Part shown: positions 7,550-17,166 of the stretch, piece after piece
Position numbering within the stretch: the stretch's first letter is position 1
How the letters are laid out: each line of letters starts with the position of its first letter
DNA from: Nostoc sp. CHAB 5834
GTDB lineage: Bacteria > Cyanobacteriota > Cyanobacteriia > Cyanobacteriales > Nostocaceae
NCBI GenBank assembly: GCA_020829485.1
Contig: JAIVFU010000074.1
Coordinates: 1 to 25,807 of the forward strand
Reading direction: 5' to 3'
DNA length: 25,807 nucleotides
Translations under genes and position numbers: made by a program
The notes under the pieces: generated by a model
What the model saw: the letters and a program-made list of their open reading frames with translations, nothing else
What the model was told of the DNA's origin: nothing
Database searches by the model: none

Positions 7550-10207
7550 TTAGGGGATTGACGGCTGTTGCAAATTAAGCTCTTGGAATGGTTCAGAAGA
7601 CTCTTCCAATTTCAAGCTACCAGCAGATTTACCGTTGATTTGTAGAGTGTATTCACCCTGTGCCAAGCCTTCTAAATAATAGACTCCAGCACCGTTGGTA
7701 ACAGAAAAACGCCGAGTCCCTTGATCTGGTTGTATAGCTTCTACTCGTGCGCCTGCGATCGCTTTACCTTGAGCATCCGTGACTACCCCCGATCGCGTGT
7801 AAGAACGAATTAGCGGAATCATTACAGGGGTGTAACTACCAGCAATCACATCAACGGCAGAAGACTCAACCTTAGCCTGCCAATCAGGGGGTAAACCTGC
7901 TGGATCAAGATCGAGGCGATAAATGCCAGGAGACATCCTTACTAAAGTGCGTAGGCAAAGCCCGCCGCAGGCATCGCCCTGAATTTGTGGTAAAAATGAC
8001 TTAAGCGGTTTATTGTTCAGAGTCAACAATAAATCAGCGTTATCTGTATAAACTTCTTCCCCTCCATCCTGTTTGCCGTTATTATTCCGGTCAAAAAATG
8101 GCTTAATTAGCAGTCCGCCTTGTGTACGCAAGTAATTAGAACGGCGATCGCCTGGACTAATACCCCCTTGTAGATTCAGGCTAGAAGCTAAATCTATGCT
8201 GAAAGTTGCTTCATCAGAAATCGGCGATACACCTTGATAACGCACCCGTAATAGCAAACCGGGTAAAACTGTTGTTGATAATGTGGCTAATAGTCCCCTA
8301 CCCTGAGAACCAATGCCATAACCTAATTGTGCTTCCCACCGATAACTACCATCAATCGCCTGTTGTTGCGAACGATAGCGCCAACTCACACTTAGCAAGT
8401 TGTCGCTGCGATTTTGATTCTGTGTTTCATAATTTAACAGCAGTGAACTGCCACTATTAGAAAAGCGGTTTTTAGACAAGCTGTAACTCAGTTCCGACAA
8501 AGTGCCAATTTCGTTACCGCGTTGCGTTAATTCTAGTCTACCGAGACGTTGCAGCAAATTCCAGCGCAGGCGGTTTTTAGTATCTAAGCTGACACGGGCA
8601 AAGGTAAAGGCATCTTTGCCACTCAAGTTAATTTGCATTCCGCCAGATGTTGCATCACCAGTGTCAGTACTAGTAAATAAGGTGAATTGAGGCAAAACTC
8701 GCCAATCTAGATTAAAACGGCTAGACAAGCGATCGCTAGTAAATGAAGCACTCAAGTTGGATGATGGATTATAGCGAATATCTGTGTTCACATCCCACTT
8801 ATTACCCGTCAGTGCTGAAACTGCTACCTGCAAAGGTAACTTTCCCGGACGCCAAAATAATTCTGCTAAGGCTCTAGGCGATTCGTCGTACACTCCACCT
8901 AAGCCGACTGTCAGATTTTCCGATAAACCCCAACGCCCTGCAATTCCCCCCCGAAAGTCAGAAAAGTTGCCCAACAGACTTTGATTTCCCAAAGAATTCC
9001 GTCGTAAGCCACCAGAAACGATTAATCCTGAAGCACCTGCTGGTAATTGTCCTGGGACTGTAGAAAAAGTAGCCTCTTGAATTTCTGGTTGGGCGGTGAG
9101 TCGCCCTTGGGGATACAGCAAGACGCGATAATTGTTGCCCAAAAATTGATTTTGACTTTTAATATTTTCAAAGCGGTAAATGCCTGAAGAATCAACTAAA
9201 ATTTCGGCAATCACGCGATCGCCAAAACCTTGCACTAACCGCACTAATGTACCTGGTTCAGCCTTACCAGAAATTGTGCGTCCAATAGCATCTGCTTGTA
9301 AACGTTGGCGAGGATCAGAAGAACCACCAAAGGGTTGAGGTGGTATAAATCCCTGTCGTTGAATGGATGTAAAACCCCAATAGTCCCCTGTTCCTTGGGC
9401 TTGCCAAAAAGTTGGCTGGGAACCGACAAAATAATCAGCTGAATTAGTTTGTCTGAGAAACTGCGCTTCCGCAATATTCCAAGTTTGCTGATTTTGTAAA
9501 TTTGGTTGATCGGTACGGATGAACCACGAACCACCAAAAGCACTACCAACAGCAATAAAATCACCTCTATAATTTGTTGATCTGGTAGCACTACCGCTAG
9601 CATTTACCTTTTGTTCAATTGCTGCAAAAATAAACTTTTTAGGTGTAATGTGTGGTAATCCTTCTAGTTGAATCGGAGTTTCTGTTTCTACTAGTTTGCC
9701 AGTAGATTGATCTAGCCCTGGAACATCCAAAATAATGGCGTATTCATTGATGTCAAATTTCGCCGCTACGCCAAAGAGAGTTTGTAAATCTTGAATTGTA
9801 AAGACTAATCCTAATTCTGGATCGGTGCGAACTTTTTTTGGATTGATGCGAGTCACAACACCAGGCGATCGCACTTCTAATTGACCGTCTGGTAAAGTGG
9901 TGACATTTAATTTTAACCCTTGAATTACAGCATCATAGGGTAACAGCCAATTTGCAAAATCAATTGCTTGGGAACCATCTTCTTGACCACGCACCAAAAC
10001 GCTAGGATTGACATTGCGGTTGCCTACATTCAATCCTATAGGAAAAACTTTAAATTCGGAATCCTTAGCTAATTGGGCAGTTGTAGGGGTTTGTGGATTG
10101 GAAATTGCAGGGGTATCTGCCTTAGCTGGAGTGATAATAATTTGACAGATCAGAGCGATCGCGCCTAGCAGAGATTTGCCTCTACTAGTTAATAACCGAA
10201 GTTGCAC
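7550..10207 (-). CDS. Outer-membrane fimbrial usher (chaperone-usher pathway)
   Basis: 885 aa. A signal peptide ends near residues 28-30 (ITPAKA). An N-terminal domain follows (to about 190). A long region rich in alternating beta strands then has usher traits: a plug-like Ig segment around 300-350 (ISGKAEPGTLVRLVQGFGDR), many barrel-type strands, and KPFFDRNNNGKQDGGEEVY. A C-terminal carboxypeptidase-regulatory-like Ig domain follows (GKAIAGARVEAIQPDQ...YYLEGLAQGEYTLQINGK). It is the expected pore for subunit secretion and pilus assembly, served by the chaperone encoded just upstream. An in-frame dispersed repeat adds the ten residues GDACGGLCLR near position 745, including two cysteines unusual for this setting. 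Divergence from enterobacterial ushers is large, so the call depends partly on the chaperone and pilin neighbours. Confidence 0.8.
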   Translation of the reverse strand: MQLRLLTSRGKSLLGAIALICQIIITPAKADTPAISNPQTPTTAQLAKDSEFKVFPIGLNVGNRNVNPSVLVRGQEDGSQAIDFANWLLPYDAVIQGLKLNVTTLPDGQLEVRSPGVVTRINPKKVRTDPELGLVFTIQDLQTLFGVAAKFDINEYAIILDVPGLDQSTGKLVETETPIQLEGLPHITPKKFIFAAIEQKVNASGSATRSTNYRGDFIAVGSAFGGSWFIRTDQPNLQNQQTWNIAEAQFLRQTNSADYFVGSQPTFWQAQGTGDYWGFTSIQRQGFIPPQPFGGSSDPRQRLQADAIGRTISGKAEPGTLVRLVQGFGDRVIAEILVDSSGIYRFENIKSQNQFLGNNYRVLLYPQGRLTAQPEIQEATFSTVPGQLPAGASGLIVSGGLRRNSLGNQSLLGNFSDFRGGIAGRWGLSENLTVGLGGVYDESPRALAELFWRPGKLPLQVAVSALTGNKWDVNTDIRYNPSSNLSASFTSDRLSSRFNLDWRVLPQFTLFTSTDTGDATSGGMQINLSGKDAFTFARVSLDTKNRLRWNLLQRLGRLELTQRGNEIGTLSELSYSLSKNRFSNSGSSLLLNYETQNQNRSDNLLSVSWRYRSQQQAIDGSYRWEAQLGYGIGSQGRGLLATLSTTVLPGLLLRVRYQGVSPISDEATFSIDLASSLNLQGGISPGDRRSNYLRTQGGLLIKPFFDRNNNGKQDGGEEVYTDNADLLLTLNNKPLKSFLPQIQGDACGGLCLRTLVRMSPGIYRLDLDPAGLPPDWQAKVESSAVDVIAGSYTPVMIPLIRSYTRSGVVTDAQGKAIAGARVEAIQPDQGTRRFSVTNGAGVYYLEGLAQGEYTLQINGKSAGSLKLEESSEPFQELNLQQPSIP
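7949..7977. repeat. Small dispersed repeat inside the usher gene, copy 2
   Basis: 29 bp starting GCGTAGGCAAAGCCC and ending CAGGCATCGC. It matches the copies at 3294-3322 and 12200-12228. Read on the minus strand it is in frame and encodes GDACGGLCLR without a stop, so the insertion extends the protein without breaking it. Confidence 0.85.
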
Positions 10208-10243
10208 AAATTTTTAATTTCTCAGTAAAATTTACTATAAAAA

Positions 10244-10270
10244 TAGAGACGTTGCATTGCAACGTCTCTA
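10244..10270. repeat. 27-bp near-perfect palindrome between chaperone and usher
   Basis: TAGAGACGTTGCA and its exact complement flank one central base. This GTAGAGACG-type palindrome is a common intergenic repeat in cyanobacteria. It lies in the 122-bp gap between the chaperone stop and the usher start, where it could form a hairpin in the transcript and affect read-through or mRNA stability. No U-tract follows it, so I do not call it a terminator. Confidence 0.85.
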
Positions 10271-10329
10271 CAAACATATAATTCCCATACACCAAACAAA
10301 ATTATCGATATTACGAATTGTTATATAAG

Positions 10330-11157
10330 CTACTTATTCTGTGATGCAGCCGTTTGTGTGGGAATAGTAATATTTACATTGAACGGCAACTTACTTTTTT
10401 TAGTGTCTTCACCCCAGAACAACTCACCACTTAGCTGATATTGACCAGGATTCAGGGTTGGTTGGTCTTTGTTGGGATAATTTAATAAAAAATTGCGATC
10501 GCTATTTGCCACCACAGCATTAGCATCTATCTGCCCAGTTTTGACAACAGTTTGTCCTTGGCGTAAAGTCCAATTTAAACTGGGGAGAACAGTTGCTTGA
10601 CCGCTATTGCGAACTAAGATTTGAATTTGTTTTTGCTCTGGATTAAAGCTGGCACTATCAACTGCTAGTTGAGGAGAAAGGTTGCCTTTTCTGACATAGA
10701 ACGTCACGCCAATTCGTGCCACCAAAGTAATGTTATTACCAGCGGCATCTTTGGATTCATTGAGAGTTTCATTAAACACTACCGCTCGATATTCTCCGTC
10801 AGGTAAATTAGGAGCCAAACGACTGATGAGGCGCACCCGCCGAACTTCTCCAGGTTTGACAGTCAACTCACGCGGTGAGAATTGCAGATATTTCGTCAAA
10901 TCAGTGGGACTAGAGGATAAGGTTTGAAACCCTGCATCGCGGCTATATGTGAAAGGTTGAGCATAGATCCGAATCCGAGAAGGGGTCTTACTGGTATTGG
11001 AAATCGTAATCATTCCTTGGGCTTGTCCGCGTTCCGCCTTAGCTTCAATCACCAGAGGAGAAACGCTCATTTGTGCTTTAGCAGCACCAGGAAACAAAAC
11101 TAGGGCGAATAAGCCAGCACTAACAGCAGCTAGAGAGTGCCAATTTTTATTGAGCAT
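10330..11157 (-). CDS. Periplasmic fimbrial chaperone (PapD-like)
   Basis: 275 aa. The signal peptide is clear (hydrophobic AVSAGLFALVLFPG, cleavage after AKA near residue 28). The mature part has two Ig-like domains. The first starts MSVSPLVIEAKAERGQAQGMITISNTS and has FSPRELTVKPGEVRRVRLI, the pattern of the subunit-binding G1-strand region of pilus chaperones. The second runs from about residue 165. In the pathway it holds pilin subunits in the periplasm by donor-strand complementation and passes them to the usher. It lies between pilin and usher on the same strand, with a terminator separating it from the pilin gene. Confidence 0.85.
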   Translation of the reverse strand: MLNKNWHSLAAVSAGLFALVLFPGAAKAQMSVSPLVIEAKAERGQAQGMITISNTSKTPSRIRIYAQPFTYSRDAGFQTLSSSPTDLTKYLQFSPRELTVKPGEVRRVRLISRLAPNLPDGEYRAVVFNETLNESKDAAGNNITLVARIGVTFYVRKGNLSPQLAVDSASFNPEQKQIQILVRNSGQATVLPSLNWTLRQGQTVVKTGQIDANAVVANSDRNFLLNYPNKDQPTLNPGQYQLSGELFWGEDTKKSKLPFNVNITIPTQTAASQNK

Positions 11158-11238
11158 ATTTATAACTATGGCAGGATTGTCAATTTAATTTCTGATTTAT
11201 AGTTCCCAAAAGCAGACTTATTTTATCTATGGGTCATT

Positions 11239-11286
11239 AAAAAAATATCTTGCCGCTTGAAGATTTAGTTTCTAGCGACAAGATAT
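11239..11286 (-). terminator. Intrinsic terminator behind the pilin gene
   Basis: On the minus strand a 13-bp stem (ATATCTTGTCGCT with AGCGGCAAGATAT, one G-U pair) is followed at once by a run of T (complement of the A-run at 11239-11245). It lies about 50 nt past the pilin stop and about 80 nt before the chaperone start. It is oriented to reduce transcription from pilin into chaperone and usher. Confidence 0.85.
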
Positions 11287-11338
11287 TCAGCAACTATTTT
11301 TCTCAACAAAACTGAAGGTAAACTAGAAAAATTTTAGA

Positions 11339-11812
11339 CTATGGCACGATAGTCAATGTTGTTACATAGCTGTAGTTTCCAGGAACAAGGGGACTGCCTT
11401 TATCTACTATCATGTCTATATCCAAAGGCAAATTGCTACCACCGGGCAGTAAAACAGGACTACCACCCTGAGAATCCGTATAGCCAAAAGGTGACTGCAT
11501 AATCCCTATAGAGTAAATGGGTGTAAACTGAGGGCCTCCGGTCTGCTGTGGCTGAGATATACTCACTCTGGCACCTTGGTTACAGCTAAGAACAACCCTA
11601 CCAAATGACCCTCCAGGATGTCCTCCTGCTAGTGCAGTTGGGTTAGTCGGCTGGTTTAGTCCCAATTGACCAGGGGTAATTTGATCAAAGTTGCAGACAC
11701 CACTAACAGTTCCCGTAAACGGAACATTAGCCGTTTGTGCCATTGTTTTGGGTGCAAGAGCCACAGAACCAACAATGATCAAAGCAGCGGTTAATAAAGA
11801 ACGACGAATCAT
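11339..11812 (-). CDS. Fimbrial subunit, spore-coat-U (SCPU)-like pilin
   Basis: 157 aa with a signal peptide cleaved after TMA near residue 25. The mature part is small, beta-rich and has two spaced cysteines (SGVCNFD near 38-42 and LSCNQG near 75-80) that could form the usual SCPU disulfide. It ends YVTTLTIVP, the terminal strand pattern of SCPU pilins used in sigma/archaic chaperone-usher fibres. The start is supported by a good ribosome-binding site, GAGAAGGA (11820-11827), 7 nt before ATG. Neighbours fit: a broken second pilin upstream, chaperone and usher downstream. No tip adhesin gene is apparent. Confidence 0.75.
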   Translation of the reverse strand: MIRRSLLTAALIIVGSVALAPKTMAQTANVPFTGTVSGVCNFDQITPGQLGLNQPTNPTALAGGHPGGSFGRVVLSCNQGARVSISQPQQTGGPQFTPIYSIGIMQSPFGYTDSQGGSPVLLPGGSNLPLDIDMIVDKGSPLVPGNYSYVTTLTIVP

Positions 11813-11853
11813 TTTTAAATCCTTCTCAAATAAATAAGGGTTGGAGAAAACAG

Positions 11854-12017
11854 TTATGGTGCGATGGTTAAGGTAACAACGTAGGTATAAGTTTCCGGCG
11901 TACTGGTCGCTCTACCAACAAACCCACCTGTAAATTGGTGTTACTTGGCGCAAATGCCTGCACGCTAAATGCACTTGCCAGGACTAGACTAGAAGTTAAC
12001 GCTAAACGGTAAAGCAT
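11854..12017 (-). pseudogene. Second SCPU-like pilin, internally deleted
   Basis: Starting at ATG 12017, the minus strand encodes a clear signal peptide (MLYRLALTSSLVLASAFSVQ, then AFA) and about ten more residues. In a different frame it resumes with RATSTPETYTYVVTLTIAP and a stop at 11854-11856. That tail closely matches the C-terminus of the adjacent pilin (YSYVTTLTIVP). The middle ~100 residues are missing and the join is out of frame, so no usable pilin can result. The duplicated pilin gene has decayed in place. Confidence 0.8.
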
Positions 12018-12199
12018 AAAGGAGTTAACTAATTAGTCAGCGTTGTCTTGTCTCAGTGCCTTTTTTTAGATTAGTTGCTAAATGTTACAGCAACGACCGC
12101 AGAAACACGCAACTTGTATCTTTAAAAGCAAATTGCGTTAAAATACTTAGTACAAGTTCCGATTTATCAAATTTAGGTTTTTTGCATCCGTCGATTCGT

Positions 12200-12228
12200 G
12201 CGATACCTGCGGTGAGATACGCCTACGC
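12200..12228. repeat. Small dispersed repeat, copy 3 (inverted)
   Basis: GCGATACCTGCGG...GCCTACGC is the reverse-orientation version of the repeats at 3294 and 7949, of equal length. It lies upstream of the pilin pair. The rest of 12018-12345 shows no convincing gene; it contains an 8-bp inverted repeat (AACTTGTA at 12111-12118, TACAAGTT at 12151-12158) that could be an operator, and a HIP1 site. Confidence 0.75.
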
Positions 12229-12345
12229 GCACCACTTTACACGGGCGAAAAATACTAGCTTCGGTGAGGATTAGTTTGATTAAGCGATCGCCTCAATCTT
12301 TTTAACCAAATTTTTGAGATTATTAGGTTTAGCAGAAATTACCAG

Positions 12346-12408
12346 CTATTTCTGAAGCGCCTGCTGAAAAGTTTTGATAGCATCAACATGATTCACCATA
12401 TTAATGCA
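12346..12408 (-). pseudogene. 3' scrap of a Uma2 gene
   Basis: These bases encode the last ~20 residues of the Uma2 protein found at 2504-3100 (ending FQQALQK and a stop). Similarity continues through the downstream flank to 12315, with a small deletion. Identity is very high. Similarity stops at 12408, about 30 bp from the stop codon of the full-length helicase. Confidence 0.88.
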
Positions 12409-12437
12409 AAGCCTTTAATTCACAACAAAAGCACTTT

Positions 12438-15400
12438 TCAAATGATTCGAGAAACATCAACCAAACCTCCATGAAGACTTACAATATTTGATACTTCAGA
12501 ATACATACTTCCGACTTTACCTGATTGATGGGTAAACAAATTATGACAACCCACAATTATCAGCAGTTCTTGAGCGCGGGAAAATGCAACGTTAACCCGT
12601 TCTGGCTTCTTAGCAAATCCCACATCTCCTTTGCTATTGTTGCGAACCATACTAACAATTACAACAGGGCGTTCCATACCTTGAAATCGGTCTACTGTAC
12701 CAGTACGAATTTCTAGGGAAGGGAAAAGTTCAGATTGCAGGCGTTCATCGATTTTTCTTAATTGAGCGCCATAAAATGTAATTACAGCAATTTCTTTTTT
12801 TGGTTCACCATTAGCAACTCTAGAAGCCCAAGTAGTCTCGAACTGCTGACACAGACGTTCAATTGCATCAATTTCTGGAGTATTAAAGTAAGAAGTTCCG
12901 TTTCTTTGCTCTAAAAACTGATTCTCTATAGGCGTTTTTACCCAAATAAGATGGTGAGATTCTTGGATAATCTCGTCTGCTAGATGATGTGCGCGTTTTG
13001 TATCAGGTTCCAAAATACCAGATTCTAGTTTACCGTCATAAAACTGATTGATTGCTCCCATAATAAATGGGTGCATTCGATATTGTGTAGTTAGCATTTG
13101 TTTGATGCTTTCATCAGCAGATTCAAACTGACTTTTAAATAGTGATTCTTCTAAAAACTGTAGTTCATCTCGTGTATTACCCATTGTTTGAGCAACTTCT
13201 TCTATAGTGCTAGTATCAAGCATGGGTGGTAATTGGCGATGATCGCCTACCATTACTAACTTTTTGCCTTTCAAAGCTGGGATTAGTAACTCTGGTGGAG
13301 TACACTTACTAACTTCATCAATGATGACGACATCAAAAGATTTGAATTCTTCCGAAAAACCCCTATTTGCAGCTTGAACACAGGTGATACCGACGACGTT
13401 AGCATTATCTAGATATATGCGCCTTAAATCGTCATGGTCGCGTTCATTTGGCTGTCTTAATTTTTCTATCCAATCTTGTACAAAATTCTGATATTTATTG
13501 AGATAATCTTCATCTTTTTTGAGTTGCTGTTGCCAAGATTCAAAGCTGATATTTATGCTACGTAATAACTCTATATTAAACAAGTCATTAGCAAATTTGT
13601 CTGGTTTAAATTTATCCGGTATTGTTTGCCATTCTGTCAACCACCAGCTTCTTTCTTCTATTAAACTTCCTGATGGCTGCGGTTGTAACTTTTGTTCTAT
13701 TTCGCGTAGGCTAATTTGTAATTTTTGAAGCTGCTGTAGGGAAGCTTCAGTTTCTTGTTGTAGCTTTGATAAATGCTCATAGAGAGAATTTTTAATCATC
13801 TCCAACACAGCAAAGGGTTCTAATAATGAAATTAAAGTTTTAAGTTGACTAATGGAAGTTTCCCAAGAATGCACTTGATTTGAAAATTCTTGTGGCTGCT
13901 CCCAAATCTTTGATTGTGTTGCGAGATATTGTTCAGTTAGAATACGTAATTGAGCAGGTATATTTTGTTGATTAAGTTCTTGCAAAATATTTATAACTTG
14001 TCCAAGCTGCAAGTTAGCATCCTGCTGTGCTTTTTCTACCTCAGCTTGAGTAATGGATATTTGCTGTTGGCTAACTTCATTTTTTTGAAGTTCATTTAAT
14101 TGGCGTTGCAGATGCTGAAGCTGTTGATCGGTTTCTGTTTTTACTTTTAAAACACATTGACGGGCATTTGCAAGAATAGTATCTAGCAATTCTTGTGTAA
14201 TCTGGGTGAGAGTAGAGTCGATATTATTCCATTCCCATGATGTACCATAGGTTTTTTGCATTCTAATTAAGAAAAACTGGGTATTTTCAACTAGTAATTT
14301 TCGCTGTTTGGGGTTGAGTAGCTGATAATTGTTAAACTGTTGATAGGTTTGCTCCCATTGGGTGCGATCGCTCTTTGATAGCACCATTGGAATCTGACTA
14401 AAGTTTTGTTGTAGAAAATAACTAAAGTTATGCTGTTTGCCCTGCCGATCAGTAAAATTACCGTCTATTTCATAAGCGATCGCTTTTGTCAATAACTCCC
14501 ATTCTGGTAGGTTAATTTTGTAAACTTTTGGTACTATTGGTAATTTTAATGTATTAGCAAACATCAACAAACCTAACGGCAAGTCCACTAAATTCTCTGT
14601 TAGTGGTAAACCTGATTGATGACATTCTTTTAAAGTTTGATAGAGAAGAGAAGGTGCTGTAGATTTCCATTCCTTAACTGCTGAGATAATATAATCTATT
14701 TCGCGTTTGCGGTTTTCCCATATCTGGATTGTTTGCTGTATGTTTTGCAGTTTGACAAGATATTTCTGATAATCTGGTTGTAGCTGATTTAATGAGGCGA
14801 AATTTTGTTGGACAATCTGTACTGATGCTGCAACTTCTGATATAGCTTTACTTGCATTTTGAGCATAAGTCAAAGCAGTTTTAAATTCAGAAATTTCTTT
14901 TGCTACAGTTTCACGCAACCAAACCGCTAAAGCAAAAGCACCAAGCGCTGGGCGCACAAAGCCAAGTTCATCAGTATATTTTATGGTTTGACGAACATTT
15001 GCTAAAAATTCTTCTACTACACTATTACCTTCTGTGTAAGGTTTAAGAAGTGGCAAAAAATTTGTAACTTCTGGAGCTTCCCAGTTTATATTTGGTATAG
15101 TATTTAGTATGTTTTCTAGTCCTGCAATTAGTGATTCAACCTCGTTCTGTTTTTCTACGGTTTCGTTGTAAGATTTTTCTTGATTTTTAAAGTCGCTCTC
15201 TATCTTTAACTTATTTTTATTGAATTTATTTTGTTGCTGATTGAATTCTTCTTCTGCTTGGAAGTAGGCTATAAATCTTTGTGATGATGCGAGTAATTGA
15301 ATGAAAGTTTTGATATTTTCGAGCCGTTGAGTAAGATTATTTTCACAATCATTTGCTGTATTTTCTAGCCATCTGCCAATCACTTGGTCTTCTAAAAATG

Positions 15401-16913
15401 GCTGTCCTTCCTCTCCAACTTTTTCGGCTCTACCTTTTCGTACAGCGCGAATCACTGGGTTGTGAACTAATCGACTTAGGGCATTATCTACTGCTAAATT
15501 AGCTTGAGATGCGATTAAGGTACGTCCACCGCGAAGGGCTATTTGATAGCAAATCTCGGCAATGACGGTAGTTTTACCAGTACCTGGTGGCCCTTGGATG
15601 AGAACAAGATCCTTAGCAGCAAGTACCTTTTCTACTGCTGCTTTCTGTCCAGGATTTGCAGAAGATAATAACAAATCTTGTGGTTGAAGTTCAACAGTTG
15701 TTTTGATTTGTCTAGCCTGAGAAGCATCGAATAAAAAGTTACCCAAATATGGATTTTGGGTGTAACCATTATTCAAATCATCTAAAGCTTTTTTCTTACG
15801 CTGAATCTGCTGAATATCACCAACTGCTTCAAAACACAAAAATCCTGTATCTGGCAACTTATAACGCTCTGCTGCCATGAATTCAGCTAAGTCGCGTTCT
15901 AGCCTGAGACTAATAATACAACGGTTGGGGTCAACTTCTTCAACAGTCCCTAATTGACGACCACTAATCCAATTTTTGCCGACGGGAGCAGTTTCAAAAA
16001 GCTTTAAATCTTCGTTTTTTGTGCGTCTTGCTCGTTCCCAAAAGTTTTCTACATCAAGAGAATTTTGATAAAACCCGTCAAGGGTGGCTGAAGCTACATC
16101 TATTTCAAAACTGATTCGTCTTTTGAAGTTATAGTTATGACTTACATAACGCACGCAAAACTGACGTGCTTTCGCAATTTTTTCCTCAATTTGCAAAAAC
16201 GCTTTCCAAGCTTTAAGTTGCTCTTCTGTAGGCACATTTTCGCCACAAACTGGCGCGGCTGCGATGCGTTTTAATGTTGCGGGTGGAATGTCGAGATGAT
16301 GCTGATGATTAGATAACAGACGCAAGCGACAAGGTATAGCATAACTATCAGCATGTCCCCGTGAGGGTTGTAACAATTGAGCCGAAAGTATTTTTATCCC
16401 GCCGCGTCCATTTTTTGGTACAGCCGCCCTAAATCCTAATGTTTTTCTGAGCTTCTCAAGTCTTGCGGGTAATGGAAAATCATCGGAGTCTGTTGCTATT
16501 GTCAAATCCCAAATTTCTTCTCTTGCTTCTTTCCCTGCACCTTTGCGACGCACATAAAATAGAGAAGGTTTTTTACCGACACATTCATACATTAACTCAT
16601 TGGCGCGATCGCGCCGCTCCCTAAATTCGGGATATGATTTCAGGGCAGCTTCACCTTCAAGATGGCGGATAAAACTATCAATTGCTGAAGCTATAAACAT
16701 ATAGCCCCAATCTTCAGAGTTTGTTTTAGCTTTCGAGGATTTTGCTGTTAGTTTATTTGCTACTGCACGAATACGTTCTGCATCGGATTCTGAGATTGTA
16801 CTGGTATGGCTTTTGACTACAATTTTGAGCTTTTCGCAAATTAATAATAGCTTTTTGCTATCCAAATTTAATTCTTTTGCTAGTTCGTATATTCTGAGTT
16901 TGCCGTTGTTCAT
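12438..16913 (-). CDS. SF1 (UPF1/DNA2-like) helicase with IF-2-type N-terminal domain
   Basis: 1491 aa, much longer than typical SF1B helicases. Residues 1-57 ([20 protein letters not shown], then ...[18 protein letters not shown]) read like the IF2N domain at the start of cyanobacterial translation initiation factor IF-2. A region without a recognised domain follows (about 67-410). Walker [10 protein letters not shown] is at 441-449 and motif Ia at [11 protein letters not shown]. About 750 residues, partly Gln-rich coiled-coil, separate this from Walker B ([10 protein letters not shown]1199/E1200). Then come [15 protein letters not shown] (about 1275), a VDRFQG motif and NVAFSRAQE (about 1440). 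All motifs expected for ATP-driven nucleic-acid translocation are present. Family members act on RNA or DNA, and several occur in defence systems; the role here is unknown. It is followed by a Uma2 scrap, and related fragments lie at 125-1990 and 3174-3380. Confidence 0.9.
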   Translation of the reverse strand: MNNGKLRIYELAKELNLDSKKLLLICEKLKIVVKSHTSTISESDAERIRAVANKLTAKSSKAKTNSEDWGYMFIASAIDSFIRHLEGEAALKSYPEFRERRDRANELMYECVGKKPSLFYVRRKGAGKEAREEIWDLTIATDSDDFPLPARLEKLRKTLGFRAAVPKNGRGGIKILSAQLLQPSRGHADSYAIPCRLRLLSNHQHHLDIPPATLKRIAAAPVCGENVPTEEQLKAWKAFLQIEEKIAKARQFCVRYVSHNYNFKRRISFEIDVASATLDGFYQNSLDVENFWERARRTKNEDLKLFETAPVGKNWISGRQLGTVEEVDPNRCIISLRLERDLAEFMAAERYKLPDTGFLCFEAVGDIQQIQRKKKALDDLNNGYTQNPYLGNFLFDASQARQIKTTVELQPQDLLLSSANPGQKAAVEKVLAAKDLVLIQGPPGTGKTTVIAEICYQIALRGGRTLIASQANLAVDNALSRLVHNPVIRAVRKGRAEKVGEEGQPFLEDQVIGRWLENTANDCENNLTQRLENIKTFIQLLASSQRFIAYFQAEEEFNQQQNKFNKNKLKIESDFKNQEKSYNETVEKQNEVESLIAGLENILNTIPNINWEAPEVTNFLPLLKPYTEGNSVVEEFLANVRQTIKYTDELGFVRPALGAFALAVWLRETVAKEISEFKTALTYAQNASKAISEVAASVQIVQQNFASLNQLQPDYQKYLVKLQNIQQTIQIWENRKREIDYIISAVKEWKSTAPSLLYQTLKECHQSGLPLTENLVDLPLGLLMFANTLKLPIVPKVYKINLPEWELLTKAIAYEIDGNFTDRQGKQHNFSYFLQQNFSQIPMVLSKSDRTQWEQTYQQFNNYQLLNPKQRKLLVENTQFFLIRMQKTYGTSWEWNNIDSTLTQITQELLDTILANARQCVLKVKTETDQQLQHLQRQLNELQKNEVSQQQISITQAEVEKAQQDANLQLGQVINILQELNQQNIPAQLRILTEQYLATQSKIWEQPQEFSNQVHSWETSISQLKTLISLLEPFAVLEMIKNSLYEHLSKLQQETEASLQQLQKLQISLREIEQKLQPQPSGSLIEERSWWLTEWQTIPDKFKPDKFANDLFNIELLRSINISFESWQQQLKKDEDYLNKYQNFVQDWIEKLRQPNERDHDDLRRIYLDNANVVGITCVQAANRGFSEEFKSFDVVIIDEVSKCTPPELLIPALKGKKLVMVGDHRQLPPMLDTSTIEEVAQTMGNTRDELQFLEESLFKSQFESADESIKQMLTTQYRMHPFIMGAINQFYDGKLESGILEPDTKRAHHLADEIIQESHHLIWVKTPIENQFLEQRNGTSYFNTPEIDAIERLCQQFETTWASRVANGEPKKEIAVITFYGAQLRKIDERLQSELFPSLEIRTGTVDRFQGMERPVVIVSMVRNNSKGDVGFAKKPERVNVAFSRAQELLIIVGCHNLFTHQSGKVGSMYSEVSNIVSLHGGLVDVSRII

Positions 16914-16961
16914 CCAGTACTGCCTTTCTTTGCCAACAAAATAGGGTTTAAATTTAAACGC

Positions 16962-17133
16962 AAAGGGGAGGCAGCGCGTTGCGGGGGTTCCCCCCGTTGT
17001 AGCGACTGCCGTCGCGCAGAGGTAAGCGCAGAGGTAAGCGCAGAGGAGCGCAAAGTTGATTTTAGTCCCATTTGCTACAAATTAAATTTGGTAATACTCT
17101 GCGTACCTTTACGTTCCTCTGCGTTTAAAAACT
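16962..17133. repeat. Intergenic repeat cluster upstream of the helicase
   Basis: Contains CGCAAAGG and CGCAGAGG-type units, the exact duplicate AGGTAAGCGCAG, a GC-rich block with the small palindrome GGGGGTTCCCCCC, and a complementary copy near 17100-17128 (ACCTTTACGTTCCTCTGCG). Such repeats are common between cyanobacterial genes. No gene is seen in 16914-17166. Confidence 0.7.
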
Positions 17134-17166
17134 CTACGATTTTGGTTACTATTACTCATTAAATGA

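Noticed and set aside
10244..10270. Palindrome between chaperone and usher as an intrinsic terminator
   Set aside because: Strong stem, but no T-run on the coding strand, and the motif is a common dispersed palindrome.
12056..12274. 72-residue forward frame upstream of the pilins
   Set aside because: It runs through a dispersed repeat, has no recognisable domain and no ribosome-binding site.
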